Shown: positions 53,305-62,141 of the stretch, one piece after another | Layout: every line of letters starts with the position of its first letter | How positions within the stretch are numbered: the first letter of the stretch is position 1 | Program-made: the position numbers and the translations under genes | Source: SURF-32 sp964648365 | GTDB taxonomy: Bacteria > Planctomycetota > Phycisphaerae > UBA1845 | Direction of reading: 5' to 3' | NCBI GenBank assembly: GCA_964648365.1 | Contig: CAZYLK010000010.1 | Coordinates: forward strand, 1-62,196 | Length of the DNA stretch: 62,196 nucleotides | Notes under the pieces: generated by a model | What the model saw: the letters and a program-made list of their open reading frames with translations, nothing else | Told to the model about the DNA's origin: nothing | Databases searched by the model: none

Positions 53305-53952
53305 TCACTTCTTCTTCGCCGGCTGCCTCTCCGTCAGCGCCAGGGCCATTTCCTCACGCCGCTTCTCGACGTTGCCGCTGAGCTTGTCGTTCGACCGCTC
53401 GAAGTTCTCCCATTCCTTCTTCCGCTTCGCGGCCCAGCGCGGCGGCTTGTCCTTGGTCATCCACAGCGGCTGCGGCGTCTGGTGACCTTCCTTGGCCAGC
53501 TCCGTGAACTCGACGATCATGCTGTTGCGGTCATAACCCGACATGTCGTGGATGTTGCCCATGTGGATGCAGTCGGTCGGGCAGGGGTCGCAGCACAAGC
53601 CGCAGAACATGCACTTGGCGTAGTCGATCGCATACCGCGTCATCGCACCGCCCACCGCCACGTCGGTCGCCTTGTCGATCTTCCGCGGGCCGGACTTCTC
53701 GATGTAGATGCAGTCGATCGGACACGCCTTGGCGCACTGGTCGCAGGCGATGCACTTTTCGATCTCGAAAAAGTGAAACCCGCGATACCGCGGCTGCAAC
53801 GCCGGGGCGACGTCCGGATACTGGAGCGTGATCGTCTTGGCGAAGCAGTACTTCAGCGTGATCCGCATCCCGATCAGGATGGTGCGGACCGTCGAGTAGA
53901 TATTGTGAAAATATTCACGAACCGGGCTGGGTTGGATCGTCTGGGTGGGCAT
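53305..53952 (-). CDS. nuoI: NADH-quinone oxidoreductase subunit I
   Basis: 215 residues from the ATG at 53952 (MPTQTIQPSP); the longer frame to 54045 is leader. Carries two 4Fe-4S clusters (N6a, N6b): CIACDQCAKACPIDCIYIEK and CMFCGLCCDPCPTDCIHMG. The charged C-terminal tail (KKEWENFERSNDKLSG...) is longer than average. It is the first gene of the nuo transcript. Confidence 0.95.
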   Translation of the reverse strand: MPTQTIQPSPVREYFHNIYSTVRTILIGMRITLKYCFAKTITLQYPDVAPALQPRYRGFHFFEIEKCIACDQCAKACPIDCIYIEKSGPRKIDKATDVAVGGAMTRYAIDYAKCMFCGLCCDPCPTDCIHMGNIHDMSGYDRNSMIVEFTELAKEGHQTPQPLWMTKDKPPRWAAKRKKEWENFERSNDKLSGNVEKRREEMALALTERQPAKKK

Positions 53953-54165
53953 GTGTACGGTCCGCTGAGCGAGCGGGCCGGACCTGCAACCAGCCCGGCC
54001 GACATAAGTTAAGCGATGACACCATCTTACGGCGGGTACCGCCATCCGTCCAGGCGCGGACGAACGACGCTCGCCACGCCCGGCCGCCTCCCAAGCCGGC
54101 CCCCGCGGAACCGCCCGGCCGCACCGGTCTCACCGGCTCGGGCCGCCTCCGACCCGCCTGGGGGG

Positions 54166-54193
54166 ATTATAGTGGAGGGGGAGTGGGGTTCAA
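54166..54193 (-). promoter_or_regulatory. Probable nuo operon promoter
   Basis: On the minus strand, TTGAAC and a consensus TATAAT are separated by 16 bp, reading toward nuoI. The predicted 5' leader is about 205 nt, with no ORF. The rest of the 396-bp gap 53953-54348 shows no gene. Confidence 0.65.
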
Positions 54194-54348
54194 CGGCGTG
54201 ACCGACTGCATCCCGTCCCGCGCGGGCATGATCGCGCGCGGAACGTTGGGACGCGGCATCCGGAGTGCGGGGCGATACACGCCGTCGCCTGGAAACTCTG
54301 CGCGACGGGACCGCGTGTCGTTCACCATTCAACCGGGAGCAGGGCCAG

Positions 54349-54810
54349 ATGAGTCGGAAGGGACCGAAGCGGCGCATCGTCGAGCGGATTTATCCTGAGG
54401 TCAGGCGCTTCCCGAAGTACGCCGACGCCGAGCGGATTGTGGAGAACCCGGAGCGGCCTCGGCGGTACTGGGTTGAGTACGCAGCCGCCCTCGGCGGCGC
54501 CGCATGCCTGACGATACCAATCGGCGGTTTTCTACCCGGCTCGCTGAGCGGGGTCAGCACGGCGATGCTGGTCTGGTGCGGTCTTTGCGTTGTTGGGTGG
54601 CGCTGGCGGTGGTTCACCCGACAGAAGCTTCGCAAAGAACTGGCCGCCCGCGGCATCCCCATCTGCATCCGCTGCGGCTACGACATCCGCGGCTTGACTG
54701 ACGCGCGATGCCCGGAATGCGGAACCGAGTTTGACCCCAGCCTGCTTGGCGGCCCGGAGGAGTGCTCCCCCGACAATCCGTCAGACGCGCCCAGGCCCGG
54801 TCAACCTTGA
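54349..54810 (+). CDS. Two-TM/zinc-ribbon membrane protein, paralogue 1
   Basis: 153 residues from the ATG at 54349 (GGGAG upstream). N-terminal RIYPEVRRFPKYADAE, two membrane segments (YAAALGGAACLTIPIGGFLPG, MLVWCGLCVVGW), then a ribbon CIRCGYDIRGLTDARCPECGTEFD. One of four paralogues in the window; likely planctomycete-specific. Function unknown. Confidence 0.75.
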   Translation: MSRKGPKRRIVERIYPEVRRFPKYADAERIVENPERPRRYWVEYAAALGGAACLTIPIGGFLPGSLSGVSTAMLVWCGLCVVGWRWRWFTRQKLRKELAARGIPICIRCGYDIRGLTDARCPECGTEFDPSLLGGPEECSPDNPSDAPRPGQP

Positions 54811-54981
54811 CTGTTCCCCTGTCGGCGTGGGCCTCCGCTTCCACGCGAAAGGACGGCGTGCCGGGTTCCTTCGGCACCTGCCGATCCGCAGCCGTTGATC
54901 GTAGTTGAGTGCCGGCGTAACCGTTCACGGTGCGCTTCCGCGTTGGCGAACGAGGGGCGATACTGCCGGTTGGAACGACCG

Positions 54982-55446
54982 ATGCGATTCTTCGAGTACG
55001 ATCCCGACGTGGTCGCGGCCCACTACGCCGACCGCTATCCGGAACTGCTGCTGTTCCCGTCCGCCGCCGACGCCCTTGGCGTGCTCAATGCCTGGTGGCG
55101 GCGGCAGTTGCGGACGGGGCTGTTCTGGCTGGCCGTGGCCGTGTTCATCGCGGCCCTGGCGGGCAGCGGCGCGGTAGCGGCGCTGGCGCAGCGGCGCTGG
55201 CTGCCGGACGCGGGGTTTCCGCTGGCCGTGCCGGTCAACGTGGTGCTCGGCGTCGGCGGCACGTTCGTCCTGAGCCGCCTCTGGCGACGGCGCACGCGCC
55301 GCCACCTGCGCACCGAACTCGTCACCCGCGGCGTGCCCGTGTGCGTGCCCTGCGGCTACGACCTGCGCGGCCTGCCCGAGCCGCGCTGCCCGGAGTGCGG
55401 AGCGGCGTTCGACCCGCGTCTGCGCGGACCGGCCCGCGCAGGCTGA
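54982..55446 (+). CDS. Two-TM/zinc-ribbon membrane protein, paralogue 2
   Basis: 154 residues from the ATG at 54982. N-terminal ADRYPELLLFPSAADALG, two TMs (FWLAVAVFIAALAGSGAVAAL, VPVNVVLGVGGTFVLSRLW), ribbon CVPCGYDLRGLPEPRCPECGAAFD. Very close to paralogue 4 (YPELLLFP motif). Confidence 0.78.
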   Translation: MRFFEYDPDVVAAHYADRYPELLLFPSAADALGVLNAWWRRQLRTGLFWLAVAVFIAALAGSGAVAALAQRRWLPDAGFPLAVPVNVVLGVGGTFVLSRLWRRRTRRHLRTELVTRGVPVCVPCGYDLRGLPEPRCPECGAAFDPRLRGPARAG

Positions 55447-55452
55447 GCCGCT

Positions 55453-56961
55453 TCACGGGCAATCGGCCTGCCGGCAGGCGTCCGGGCAGCCGGTGGCACA
55501 GACCGTGACGGGTCCGGAGCGGTCCTTCCAAATCGCGCGGCCGCGGCCGCTGGGGCCGATCGCGGCCGGGACCATGCCTTCGTCATCGAGGCGGAGGTAA
55601 ACGGTCGAACCCTCGGGCAGGCCGGTGAAGACCTTCGCGATCAGCTTGCCGTTGTCGCGACAGCGGGTGCTGAGCCGGTCGAGATCGTGGCAGACCGACT
55701 CGTAGGCGCCCATGTCCACGATCTCGTGCAGGATGCGCGGATTGCCATCCAGGTCGAAGGGCTGGTCAATTGCGCCGTTGTCACCGGCATCGATGCAGGG
55801 CGAGCCATCTGTCAGCCGCAGGTTCCCGCAGTCCGCGTCGACGAACCGGGGGTCCAGCCCGTGGTTGCCCTCGCCGCCGTACTTCCCACTCCAGAACTGG
55901 ACGCAACTGTAGTCCACGGTGTCGATGTCCCGCAGGAAAATCTGCTGCTCTTCCGGCGTTCCGCCGACGGCCGAGTTCCCCCAGAAGATCGAGTTGGTCA
56001 CGGTAACGACATCCGAAAACGAAGCACTTGCAAGTCCTCCGACGAGAGCGTCGGAATGATTGCCGTAAAAGGTGCAGTTGTTAAACCTTGCGCTACCATC
56101 GCGCGCATACACGGCGCCTCCCGCGTGACCGCTGCGGTTACCCCAGAAAACGCACTGTTCAAAAACGGCATCCCCGGACCCGTAATAGGCGCCTCCATCT
56201 CGATCCACGGTGTTGCGTCTGAAAACGCACTGGATGGTCGTTGGCGCGCTCCCGCCAAAGGCACCAATCGCGGCGCCGTCGGCATAGGTCGAGTTGCCCT
56301 CAAACAGGCACTGGATGTAGGTCACGTTACTGCCGTTGTTGTCCGTAATCGCCCGCTGGGTGTTATTCCGGAAAACTGTACCACGTACGGTCGTATGAGA
56401 CCGTTCGTGCCAGATCGCGCTGCCCCCGCCAGCGTAGCATGCCTCAAAAACACAGTCCCCGATGTTCATGCGACTGTCCTCGGCGTACAGCCCGCCGCCG
56501 CGCCCCAGCTGCTCCTGCCGGTTGTTGTAGGAAGCCGTAATGGTGAACCCGTCGAATACCGTTAACTCGCCCGTGCCAATACTCGTCACGACGACATACA
56601 CATTGTCATACTCATTCCGGTGCAAGCCAATATTTCCGCTCAAGACTGTCACGTTGCGATCTGCATCTCGCTGCTTACGCCCAGCTTCCCTTCCAACAAA
56701 ACCGCCGTACAACCCGACGCCATCGACCAGCGTGAACGTGGCGTTGCGGTCACCGCCCATCGTGGGGAAGTACTTGCCTCTGGCGACCCATATCTCGTCG
56801 CCCCGCTCGGCGCGAGCAAGCGCCGACTGGAGGTCGACGTAGGCGTCGAGCCAGTTCTGCCCGGTGTCTGCACCGTCGGCGCGCCGATCGACGTAGATGA
56901 CTTCCGCGATCGCACTCTGCGCAGTCATCGCCAGAACCAGAAGAACTCGACAACGAGGCAT
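55453..56961 (-). CDS. Secreted right-handed beta-helix protein with Cys-flanked C-terminal domain
   Basis: 502 residues from the ATG at 56961 (GAGG ribosome site); GTG at 56964 possible. Signal peptide about 1-20. The body is a pectin-lyase-like beta-helix: DLQSALARAERGDEIWVARGKYFP, DGFTITASYNN, FNNCTFYGNHSDALVGGLA, TNSIFWGNS, DPRFVDADCGNLRLTDGSPCIDAGDN, DMGAYESV, matching the planctomycete surface repeat style. The last ~80 residues start CHDLDRLSTRC and end with CATGCPDACRQADCP, the cysteine-framed domain also seen in the subtilase and the 4418-5272 protein. It is convergent with paralogue 2. Confidence 0.85.
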   Translation of the reverse strand: MPRCRVLLVLAMTAQSAIAEVIYVDRRADGADTGQNWLDAYVDLQSALARAERGDEIWVARGKYFPTMGGDRNATFTLVDGVGLYGGFVGREAGRKQRDADRNVTVLSGNIGLHRNEYDNVYVVVTSIGTGELTVFDGFTITASYNNRQEQLGRGGGLYAEDSRMNIGDCVFEACYAGGGSAIWHERSHTTVRGTVFRNNTQRAITDNNGSNVTYIQCLFEGNSTYADGAAIGAFGGSAPTTIQCVFRRNTVDRDGGAYYGSGDAVFEQCVFWGNRSGHAGGAVYARDGSARFNNCTFYGNHSDALVGGLASASFSDVVTVTNSIFWGNSAVGGTPEEQQIFLRDIDTVDYSCVQFWSGKYGGEGNHGLDPRFVDADCGNLRLTDGSPCIDAGDNGAIDQPFDLDGNPRILHEIVDMGAYESVCHDLDRLSTRCRDNGKLIAKVFTGLPEGSTVYLRLDDEGMVPAAIGPSGRGRAIWKDRSGPVTVCATGCPDACRQADCP

Positions 56962-57550
56962 CACTTAATCCTCAAGTCCATATCGTGTCCAAGGCGGGCT
57001 CGTCGGGAAGGCAGAACTGCGGATTCCCCGACAGCACCCGTGCCACAATCCGCATCGTCATTACGTGTCAGCTTTGCGTTTCAATCGCTCCCATATCATT
57101 CTCGTCGGAACGGTTGTCAAGATTGACACAGCGATTGTCGCCATTGAGATCGCCGCAGGAACAGTCGCCGCAAGGCGTATTGCCGTCCTCGCCCCTATCG
57201 ATGGCGCTCGAGGAACAGCTCTGCATGCCGCAACTCGTCGAAAGCAGACTATAGTCATCGTTTGCCATGTCGCCAAACAGCGGATCCTGCCCGGTATTCG
57301 TCACGTCGGGGAACTGCCCCATCGAGTCCCAATCCTCAATGCATGTGTTGAGCACATCCATCGGCGCGTCGCCCGTGTTATCGGTAACGACGATCTGATC
57401 CGCCTCATGGCTATGATCGCCGGAACCTGTGTTCTTCCACATGATGCAGTTATTCGCAGTTGATGTCCGATCGTCCGAGTCGACGACATGGTAGATCGCT
57501 CCGCCGCCGTCGGCGGTGCCGGCCGCGTTGTCGGCAAACGTGCAATTAAT

Positions 57551-57850
57551 GCCTCCTCCGCAGAAATCTGTGGAAGCGTTTTCGGGCCGTCGGGAGGCTG
57601 GAATCGGCATTCCTGGACCCGTGAGCCGCGTTTTGGGCCGTCCAGGGCCGCCGTCAAACGGCTCGGGTTTCCGCGTGTCACTTCGAGGGCTACTGTTGGC
57701 GCTCGCCACGGGGGATTCATCCGCGCGCCACTCGGACACCGGAGCCATGCCTCAGAAAACCTCGGGGTCTGGGGCAGAGCCCCAGGCGGACACGACCGAC
57801 GATCGAGCCCGAACCCCGTCCCGTGCTACCACAGATTCTGCGGAAGAACC
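57551..57850. mobile_element. ISL3-like MITE, 300 bp, no transposase
   Basis: Terminal inverted repeats: left GCCTCCTCCGCAGAAATCTG..., right (reverse complement) GGTTCTTCCGCAGAATCTGTGG-type; the core TCCGCAGA(A)ATCTGTGG is shared. The element is flanked by the exact 8-bp direct repeat CAATTAAT (57543-57550 and 57851-57858), as in ISL3-family insertions, whose ends commonly start GG(C/T)TCTTC. No transposase fits in 300 bp, so it is a non-autonomous derivative. Inserted in the beta-helix gene. Confidence 0.85.
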
Positions 57851-58862
57851 CAATTAATTATCGTTATAACCATTTCTGTATAGATTGCGCCTCCCAGCCC
57901 TCCACCGGCGCCGGTGCCGGCCACGTTGTGGAAGAACAGGCAGTTCTTAAGAACGGGCTCGCCCATCAGTGCGGTATGTGTGCGAATTGCGCCGCCCCAT
58001 TTCGTAGCGGTGTTGTACTTGAAGATGCAGCGGGTGAACTCGACGCTCTCGGAATCGAAATGCTGAGATGTTCCAATTGCCACAGCCCCGCCCGTCCCGT
58101 GGTTGCCGGACGTCGCGGTCGTCTCGTTGCTGATGAACACGCAGTCCGTGAAATCCGGCGCGGCCTGACTGGTCAAGACGGCTCCGCCGGTGTCGAACGT
58201 CTCGTTGTTCTGGAACGTGCAGTTGTTGAACTGAGCTTCGGACTCGCGCTGGGCATGAACGGCGCCGCCGGAGTGTGAGGACTCGTTATGCTCGATTGTG
58301 CAGTTCGCAAGTGTGGGGCTGCCGCTGGGTTCGTTCGGCGTACCCCCGACGAAGCCATTGAGGAGGATGCCGCCGCCGTACTGATCGTCTCCCGAACCGG
58401 TAGCCTTGCCCTGGGCAATGGTGAAGCCATCGACGAGCGTTCCGGTGGTGATCCCGTTGCCGCCAGTTACGACGTGGTAGCTGTCGTTGTCCCCGCTGCT
58501 GTCGATGTCCCCACTGAGGATCGACTCGTAGCTCTGGATTGAACGTTCGTCGGGATCCGCCATGCCGATTCCGGCATAGCCACCGTACATGTCGACATTC
58601 TCGACAAGATGGAAGGTCTCCGAGCGGTAGATCGCGGTGCAGGTCACACAGGATGTGGGGTAGTACGTGCCTTGCGCCACGCGGATCACATCGCCGCTGG
58701 AGGCGGCCGCCAGGGCATCCTGGAGGTCGGGGTAGGCGGTGTTCCAGGTTCCGCCGCACGACGACGTACAGGTCGAGTCGTCATCGACGTAAATGGTGTC
58801 GGCCTCGACGAGCGCGCTGAGCGAGAGCGTCAACAACAGGACGATTCCGCACCGCGCCGTGC

Positions 58863-59024
58863 ACTGTGGACTGTGGACTGTGGACTGTGGACTGTGGACT
58901 GTGGACTGTGGACTGTGGACTGTGNNNNNNNNNNNNNNNNNNNNNNNNNNNNNNNNNNNNNNNNNNNNNNNNNNNNNNNNNNNNNNNNNNNNNNNNNNNN
59001 NNNNNNNNNNNNNNNNNNNNNNNN
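58863..59024. repeat. Heptanucleotide ACTGTGG repeat running into assembly gap 2
   Basis: About nine ACTGTGG copies (58863-58924) abut 100 N (58925-59024). After the gap, GACTG follows directly, matching the repeat. The true copy number is unknown. Lies within the start of the beta-helix gene. Confidence 0.88.
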
Positions 59025-59331
59025 GACTGATGCGCATACCGTGCCTCCTGTTGCGAAGGATGGAATACCTCGCGCCGCGCGCGGAACCCTGTATTCCGCA
59101 TTCGCAGCGCCTTTGACTCTCGCAAGACATCGGCGCGCGCGGTCGAAGCCCTTGAAGCGAATTCCTCAATCCGCGCCCGTCCCAACCCACGCCACTGCGC
59201 GCTGCATCGCGCTCGCGATGGCTGCCCCGCGGGTCAGGCGTCGACTACGATACGCGGGTCGAAGGACAGCCGGCGCCCCGCGTTGCCGAGTTTCGACGCG
59301 CCGGCCCGCGCCGAGGCCCAGGGGCCAACCC

Positions 59332-59850
59332 ATGCCCAGCTTCCGCAACTGGTTCGAAGCCAGGCTCTACCCGGAATTGTCGCGTTTCCCCGATCCGCAG
59401 CGGGCGCGGCTGATCCTGATCGAATACGCCGGGCTGCAAACGCTGACGCTTCGATTCTGGCTGAGCATCGCGGGCTACGTGGCCGCGACGACGCTCTTCG
59501 TCGGGTTCGCGCGGCTGCTGACGCGCACGTACCGGATCGCGCCGCAGCGCCCGATCGCGCTGGCGACCCTGTTCGCGTGCTGCCTGATCGGCCCGCTTGT
59601 GGCAAGCTGGATGACCCGCCGCCGCACGCGACGGGCGCTGCGGCAGGCGCTCGTCGCGGAAGGCATACCGATCTGCGTGCCCTGCGGGTACGATCTGCGC
59701 GGTCTGCCCGGCCCGTGCTGTCCGGAGTGCGGCGAAGCATTCGACGCGGCCCTGCTGGACGCGGTTCAGCCGCCGACGCCGACGCCGGCCGGCGGCGAGG
59801 CAACCGACGCCCGCCACGCGAGCGGGCATCCACGCGAGGATCGTCCATGA
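59332..59850 (+). CDS. Two-TM/zinc-ribbon membrane protein, paralogue 3
   Basis: 172 residues from the ATG at 59332. N-terminal RLYPELSRFPDPQRARL, two TMs (FWLSIAGYVAATTLFVGFARLL, IALATLFACCLIGPLVASW), ribbon CVPCGYDLRGLPGPCCPECGEAFD, then a Pro/Ala-rich tail. Its TGA overlaps the next start (ATGA). Confidence 0.78.
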   Translation: MPSFRNWFEARLYPELSRFPDPQRARLILIEYAGLQTLTLRFWLSIAGYVAATTLFVGFARLLTRTYRIAPQRPIALATLFACCLIGPLVASWMTRRRTRRALRQALVAEGIPICVPCGYDLRGLPGPCCPECGEAFDAALLDAVQPPTPTPAGGEATDARHASGHPREDRP

Positions 59851-60326
59851 CGCAGATTCAGCGACTCGCCCGTCGCTACCCCGAGCTTCTCCTGTTTCCG
59901 ACCGAACGCGACGCCCACCAGGCGCGACAGGACTGGGGCTGGGCGCTGATGCGACGGCCGCGATTCTGGGCCATCCTGTTTCCGGCGGCGATCGGGCTGG
60001 GGATCACCGTCCACGTCGTCGGCGGGGCGATCCGGCAGTACCTGCCGCTGTCCCCGGCGCTCCATGGCGGGCTGGTCGGGGGCGTGGTGGGCGGCACCTG
60101 CGGGTCGGCGATCACGTGGGCCTGGCGGCGCGAGTTCCGCCGACACCTCCGCAAGTGCCTCGTTGCGCACGGCGTGCCGGTCTGCATCCCCTGCGGCTAC
60201 GATCTGCGCGGCCAGACCGAACCCCGCTGCCCGGAGTGCGGCGCGGCGTTTGACGCTAGCCTGCTGGGTGGCCACCCTCGGCGAGGGTTGGACGCACCTT
60301 CCAGTGAACGGGCGGTTGCGGATTGA
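59847..60326 (+). CDS. Two-TM/zinc-ribbon membrane protein, paralogue 4
   Basis: 159 residues (GAGGA upstream). N-terminal LARRYPELLLFPTERDA, two TMs (FWAILFPAAIGLGITVHVVGGAI, HGGLVGGVVGGTCGSAITW), ribbon CIPCGYDLRGQTEPRCPECGAAFD. Co-translated with paralogue 3 through ATGA overlap. Confidence 0.78.
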   Translation: MTQIQRLARRYPELLLFPTERDAHQARQDWGWALMRRPRFWAILFPAAIGLGITVHVVGGAIRQYLPLSPALHGGLVGGVVGGTCGSAITWAWRREFRRHLRKCLVAHGVPVCIPCGYDLRGQTEPRCPECGAAFDASLLGGHPRRGLDAPSSERAVAD

Positions 60327-60399
60327 GGTTTCGACTGTGCTCCGGGCCCTCGTTGAGCAATCCCCGCGGCGCGGTTACGGTCACGCTGAATTCCGGCAC

Positions 60400-60427
60400 T
60401 TGACGTACCGAACGTTTCCCGTACAAT
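60400..60427 (+). promoter_or_regulatory. Promoter of the restriction-modification genes
   Basis: TTGACG (60400-60405) and TACAAT (60422-60427), 16-bp spacer, 50 bp before the methyltransferase ATG, which has AGGAAAGGA as ribosome site. Confidence 0.7.
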
Positions 60428-60477
60428 CGTGTCGAGTTCCTTGGTGACCGCGGAAGTCGGACAGGAAAGGACTTGGT

Positions 60478-61434
60478 ATGACCTCGAACCCCCGGTACGC
60501 AGACGCGTCGGCGCATGAGCCGAGGCTCATCGGACCATCTGCTCGCGATACCCGGATTCGCCGTCGGTTTCATGTCGAGAACGACGTGACTCTCTTCAGC
60601 GGCAACTGCCTGGATTTTCTTCGCTCACTTCCGGACGGGGTAGCCGATCTGGTTGTAACGTCACCTCCATACAATATTGGTAAAGAATATGAGCGACGCG
60701 TAGATCTTGACGCATATGTCCAGCAACAGACTCAAGTTATTGCAGAGTGTGTGCGAGTACTCAGCTCGCGCGGCAACATTTGCTGGCAAGTTGGCAACTT
60801 CGTGGACAAGGGTGCTATCGTTCCACTAGATACAATTCTTTATCCTGTGTTCGTCGAATCAGGCCTGCGAATGCGCAACCGCATCGTCTGGCACTTCGAG
60901 CACGGACTGCACTGTACACGCCGGTTCTCCGGCCGCTATGAAGTGATTGCCTGGTTCACGAAGAGCAATGATTACATATTTAATCTCGATCCAGTTCGAG
61001 TGCCACAGAAGTATCCCGGCAAACGTCATTTCAAAGGCCCGAAAGCGGGTCAGTATTCTTGCAACCCCAACGGAAAGAACCCCGGTGATCTTTGGGCTAT
61101 CCCCAATGTCAAACACAATCATGTCGAAAAGACAGAACATCCGTGCCAATTCCCCGTTGAGTTGATCGAACGTGTCGTTCTTAGCATGTCTCAAGAGAAC
61201 GGCTTGGTTATCGACCCATTCATGGGAGTCGGAACCACAGCCATCGCCGCGCTGCGTCACGGGCGACGTTCGGCCGGTGCCGAGACAGTCCAGCGTTATT
61301 GCAAGATCGCGTTAAGCCGGGTTCATATGGAGGCACGCGGCGAGTTGAAAACGCGGCCGATGCATCGCAACGTATATGTACCCACCGGGCGCGAGCGCGT
61401 GTCACAAAACCCGTTTATTTTGTTCGCGCAGTAG
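60478..61434 (+). CDS. Type II DNA methyltransferase, probably N4-cytosine
   Basis: 318 residues. The catalytic motif IV is TSPPYNIG (61-68; SPPY is typical of N4-cytosine enzymes) and the SAM motif DPFMGVGTT (246-254) comes after it, the beta-class order. Other features: GNICWQVGNFVDKGAIVPLDTILYPVF, and a target-recognition stretch at ~120-220. It should protect the site cut by the enzyme 25 bp downstream. Lower GC than neighbours and its own promoter suggest transfer. Confidence 0.9.
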   Translation: MTSNPRYADASAHEPRLIGPSARDTRIRRRFHVENDVTLFSGNCLDFLRSLPDGVADLVVTSPPYNIGKEYERRVDLDAYVQQQTQVIAECVRVLSSRGNICWQVGNFVDKGAIVPLDTILYPVFVESGLRMRNRIVWHFEHGLHCTRRFSGRYEVIAWFTKSNDYIFNLDPVRVPQKYPGKRHFKGPKAGQYSCNPNGKNPGDLWAIPNVKHNHVEKTEHPCQFPVELIERVVLSMSQENGLVIDPFMGVGTTAIAALRHGRRSAGAETVQRYCKIALSRVHMEARGELKTRPMHRNVYVPTGRERVSQNPFILFAQ

Positions 61435-61459
61435 ACGGACGCATCAAAGGAGGCGGTTC

Positions 61460-62071
61460 TTGAGAATAGCGGCTACCTATTCGCATCTAAATGGACTTGA
61501 GTGGTTGCTCGTCCACCAGAAGCGCGTCTGGAAGGAAGTGCAGACTATTCTCCACAACATAAACGCAACCGACTTCAAAACCAAGATTAGCAAGGAAAGG
61601 ACGATGCGAGGCAGGGTGCTGTTCGCACCAAAAGAGATCAACAAGGCCGTAGCACTGCGTTTTGCTGATTCTGGCTGGCATGAGAGCCGGACGAGCTACT
61701 GGGTGACGGACGATTACGACCTCATTCGTCGAACACTTACACTTGATTCCCGTACACAGAAATCGGAGATCGAGGCGGCGGGGAGGAGACCAATCTACTC
61801 ATATAATCAGACTGATTTTGTCAAGAACAGAGTCGCCGTCGAGGTGCAGTTTGGAAAGTATAGCTTTATAGCCTACGATCTGTTTGTCAAGCACTTAGCT
61901 TTTTACGTGAGCGATCATATCGACGTAGGCATTGAGATTCTTCCAATGAAGTCCATGCAAGAGGAGATGTCATCCGGACCAGGCTACTACGAGGGAGCAC
62001 TCTATGATGTTGCTCGGCAAGGGCGAGGCGTTCCGGGTGTTCCCTTGGTTTTGGTCGGCGTTGTTCCCTAG
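61460..62071 (+). CDS. BglII/BstYI-like type II restriction endonuclease
   Basis: 203 residues from a TTG at 61460 with AAAGGAGG 6 nt upstream. The sequence NRVAVEVQFGKYSFIAYDLF gives Asp119, Glu128 and Gln130 with the same D-x8-E-x-Q spacing as BglII (Asp84, Glu93, Gln95), an unusual Gln in place of the PD-(D/E)xK lysine. Length fits the ~200-225-residue family. It probably cuts a GATC-core sequence (RGATCY-like), by homology only. Lower GC than its surroundings. Confidence 0.8.
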   Translation: MRIAATYSHLNGLEWLLVHQKRVWKEVQTILHNINATDFKTKISKERTMRGRVLFAPKEINKAVALRFADSGWHESRTSYWVTDDYDLIRRTLTLDSRTQKSEIEAAGRRPIYSYNQTDFVKNRVAVEVQFGKYSFIAYDLFVKHLAFYVSDHIDVGIEILPMKSMQEEMSSGPGYYEGALYDVARQGRGVPGVPLVLVGVVP

Positions 62072-62141
62072 CGTCGTATCGAGCGCGTAGCTGGCGTTAT
62101 TGTTCTCCGGTCTGCCGAAAGGTATTTGCAGGGTCAGACTT

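Larger units (their letters stand above)
57068..59037 (-). pseudogene. Secreted beta-helix protein gene, disrupted by a MITE, with 5' heptanucleotide repeat
   Basis: Start ATG at 59037 with AGGAGG 6 nt upstream, reading MRIS, then into a gap-spanning tract of heptanucleotide repeat that encodes (S)PQSTVHS units, then a signal core GIVLLLTLSLSALVEA and a beta-helix body (TIYVDDDSTC..., SPTLANCTIEHN, AQFNNCTFQNN, GGAIYTEMVITI). A 300-bp insertion (57551-57850) breaks the frame after INW and introduces stop 57826. Removing the element and one copy of its 8-bp target repeat rejoins ITIINCTFADNAAGTADGGGAIYHV in frame, and the rest ends DMGAIETQS at 57068. Intact, the protein would be about 550 residues plus the gap. 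It lacks the Cys-framed C-terminal domain. If the insertion is a polymorphism, intact versions may exist. Confidence 0.85.
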
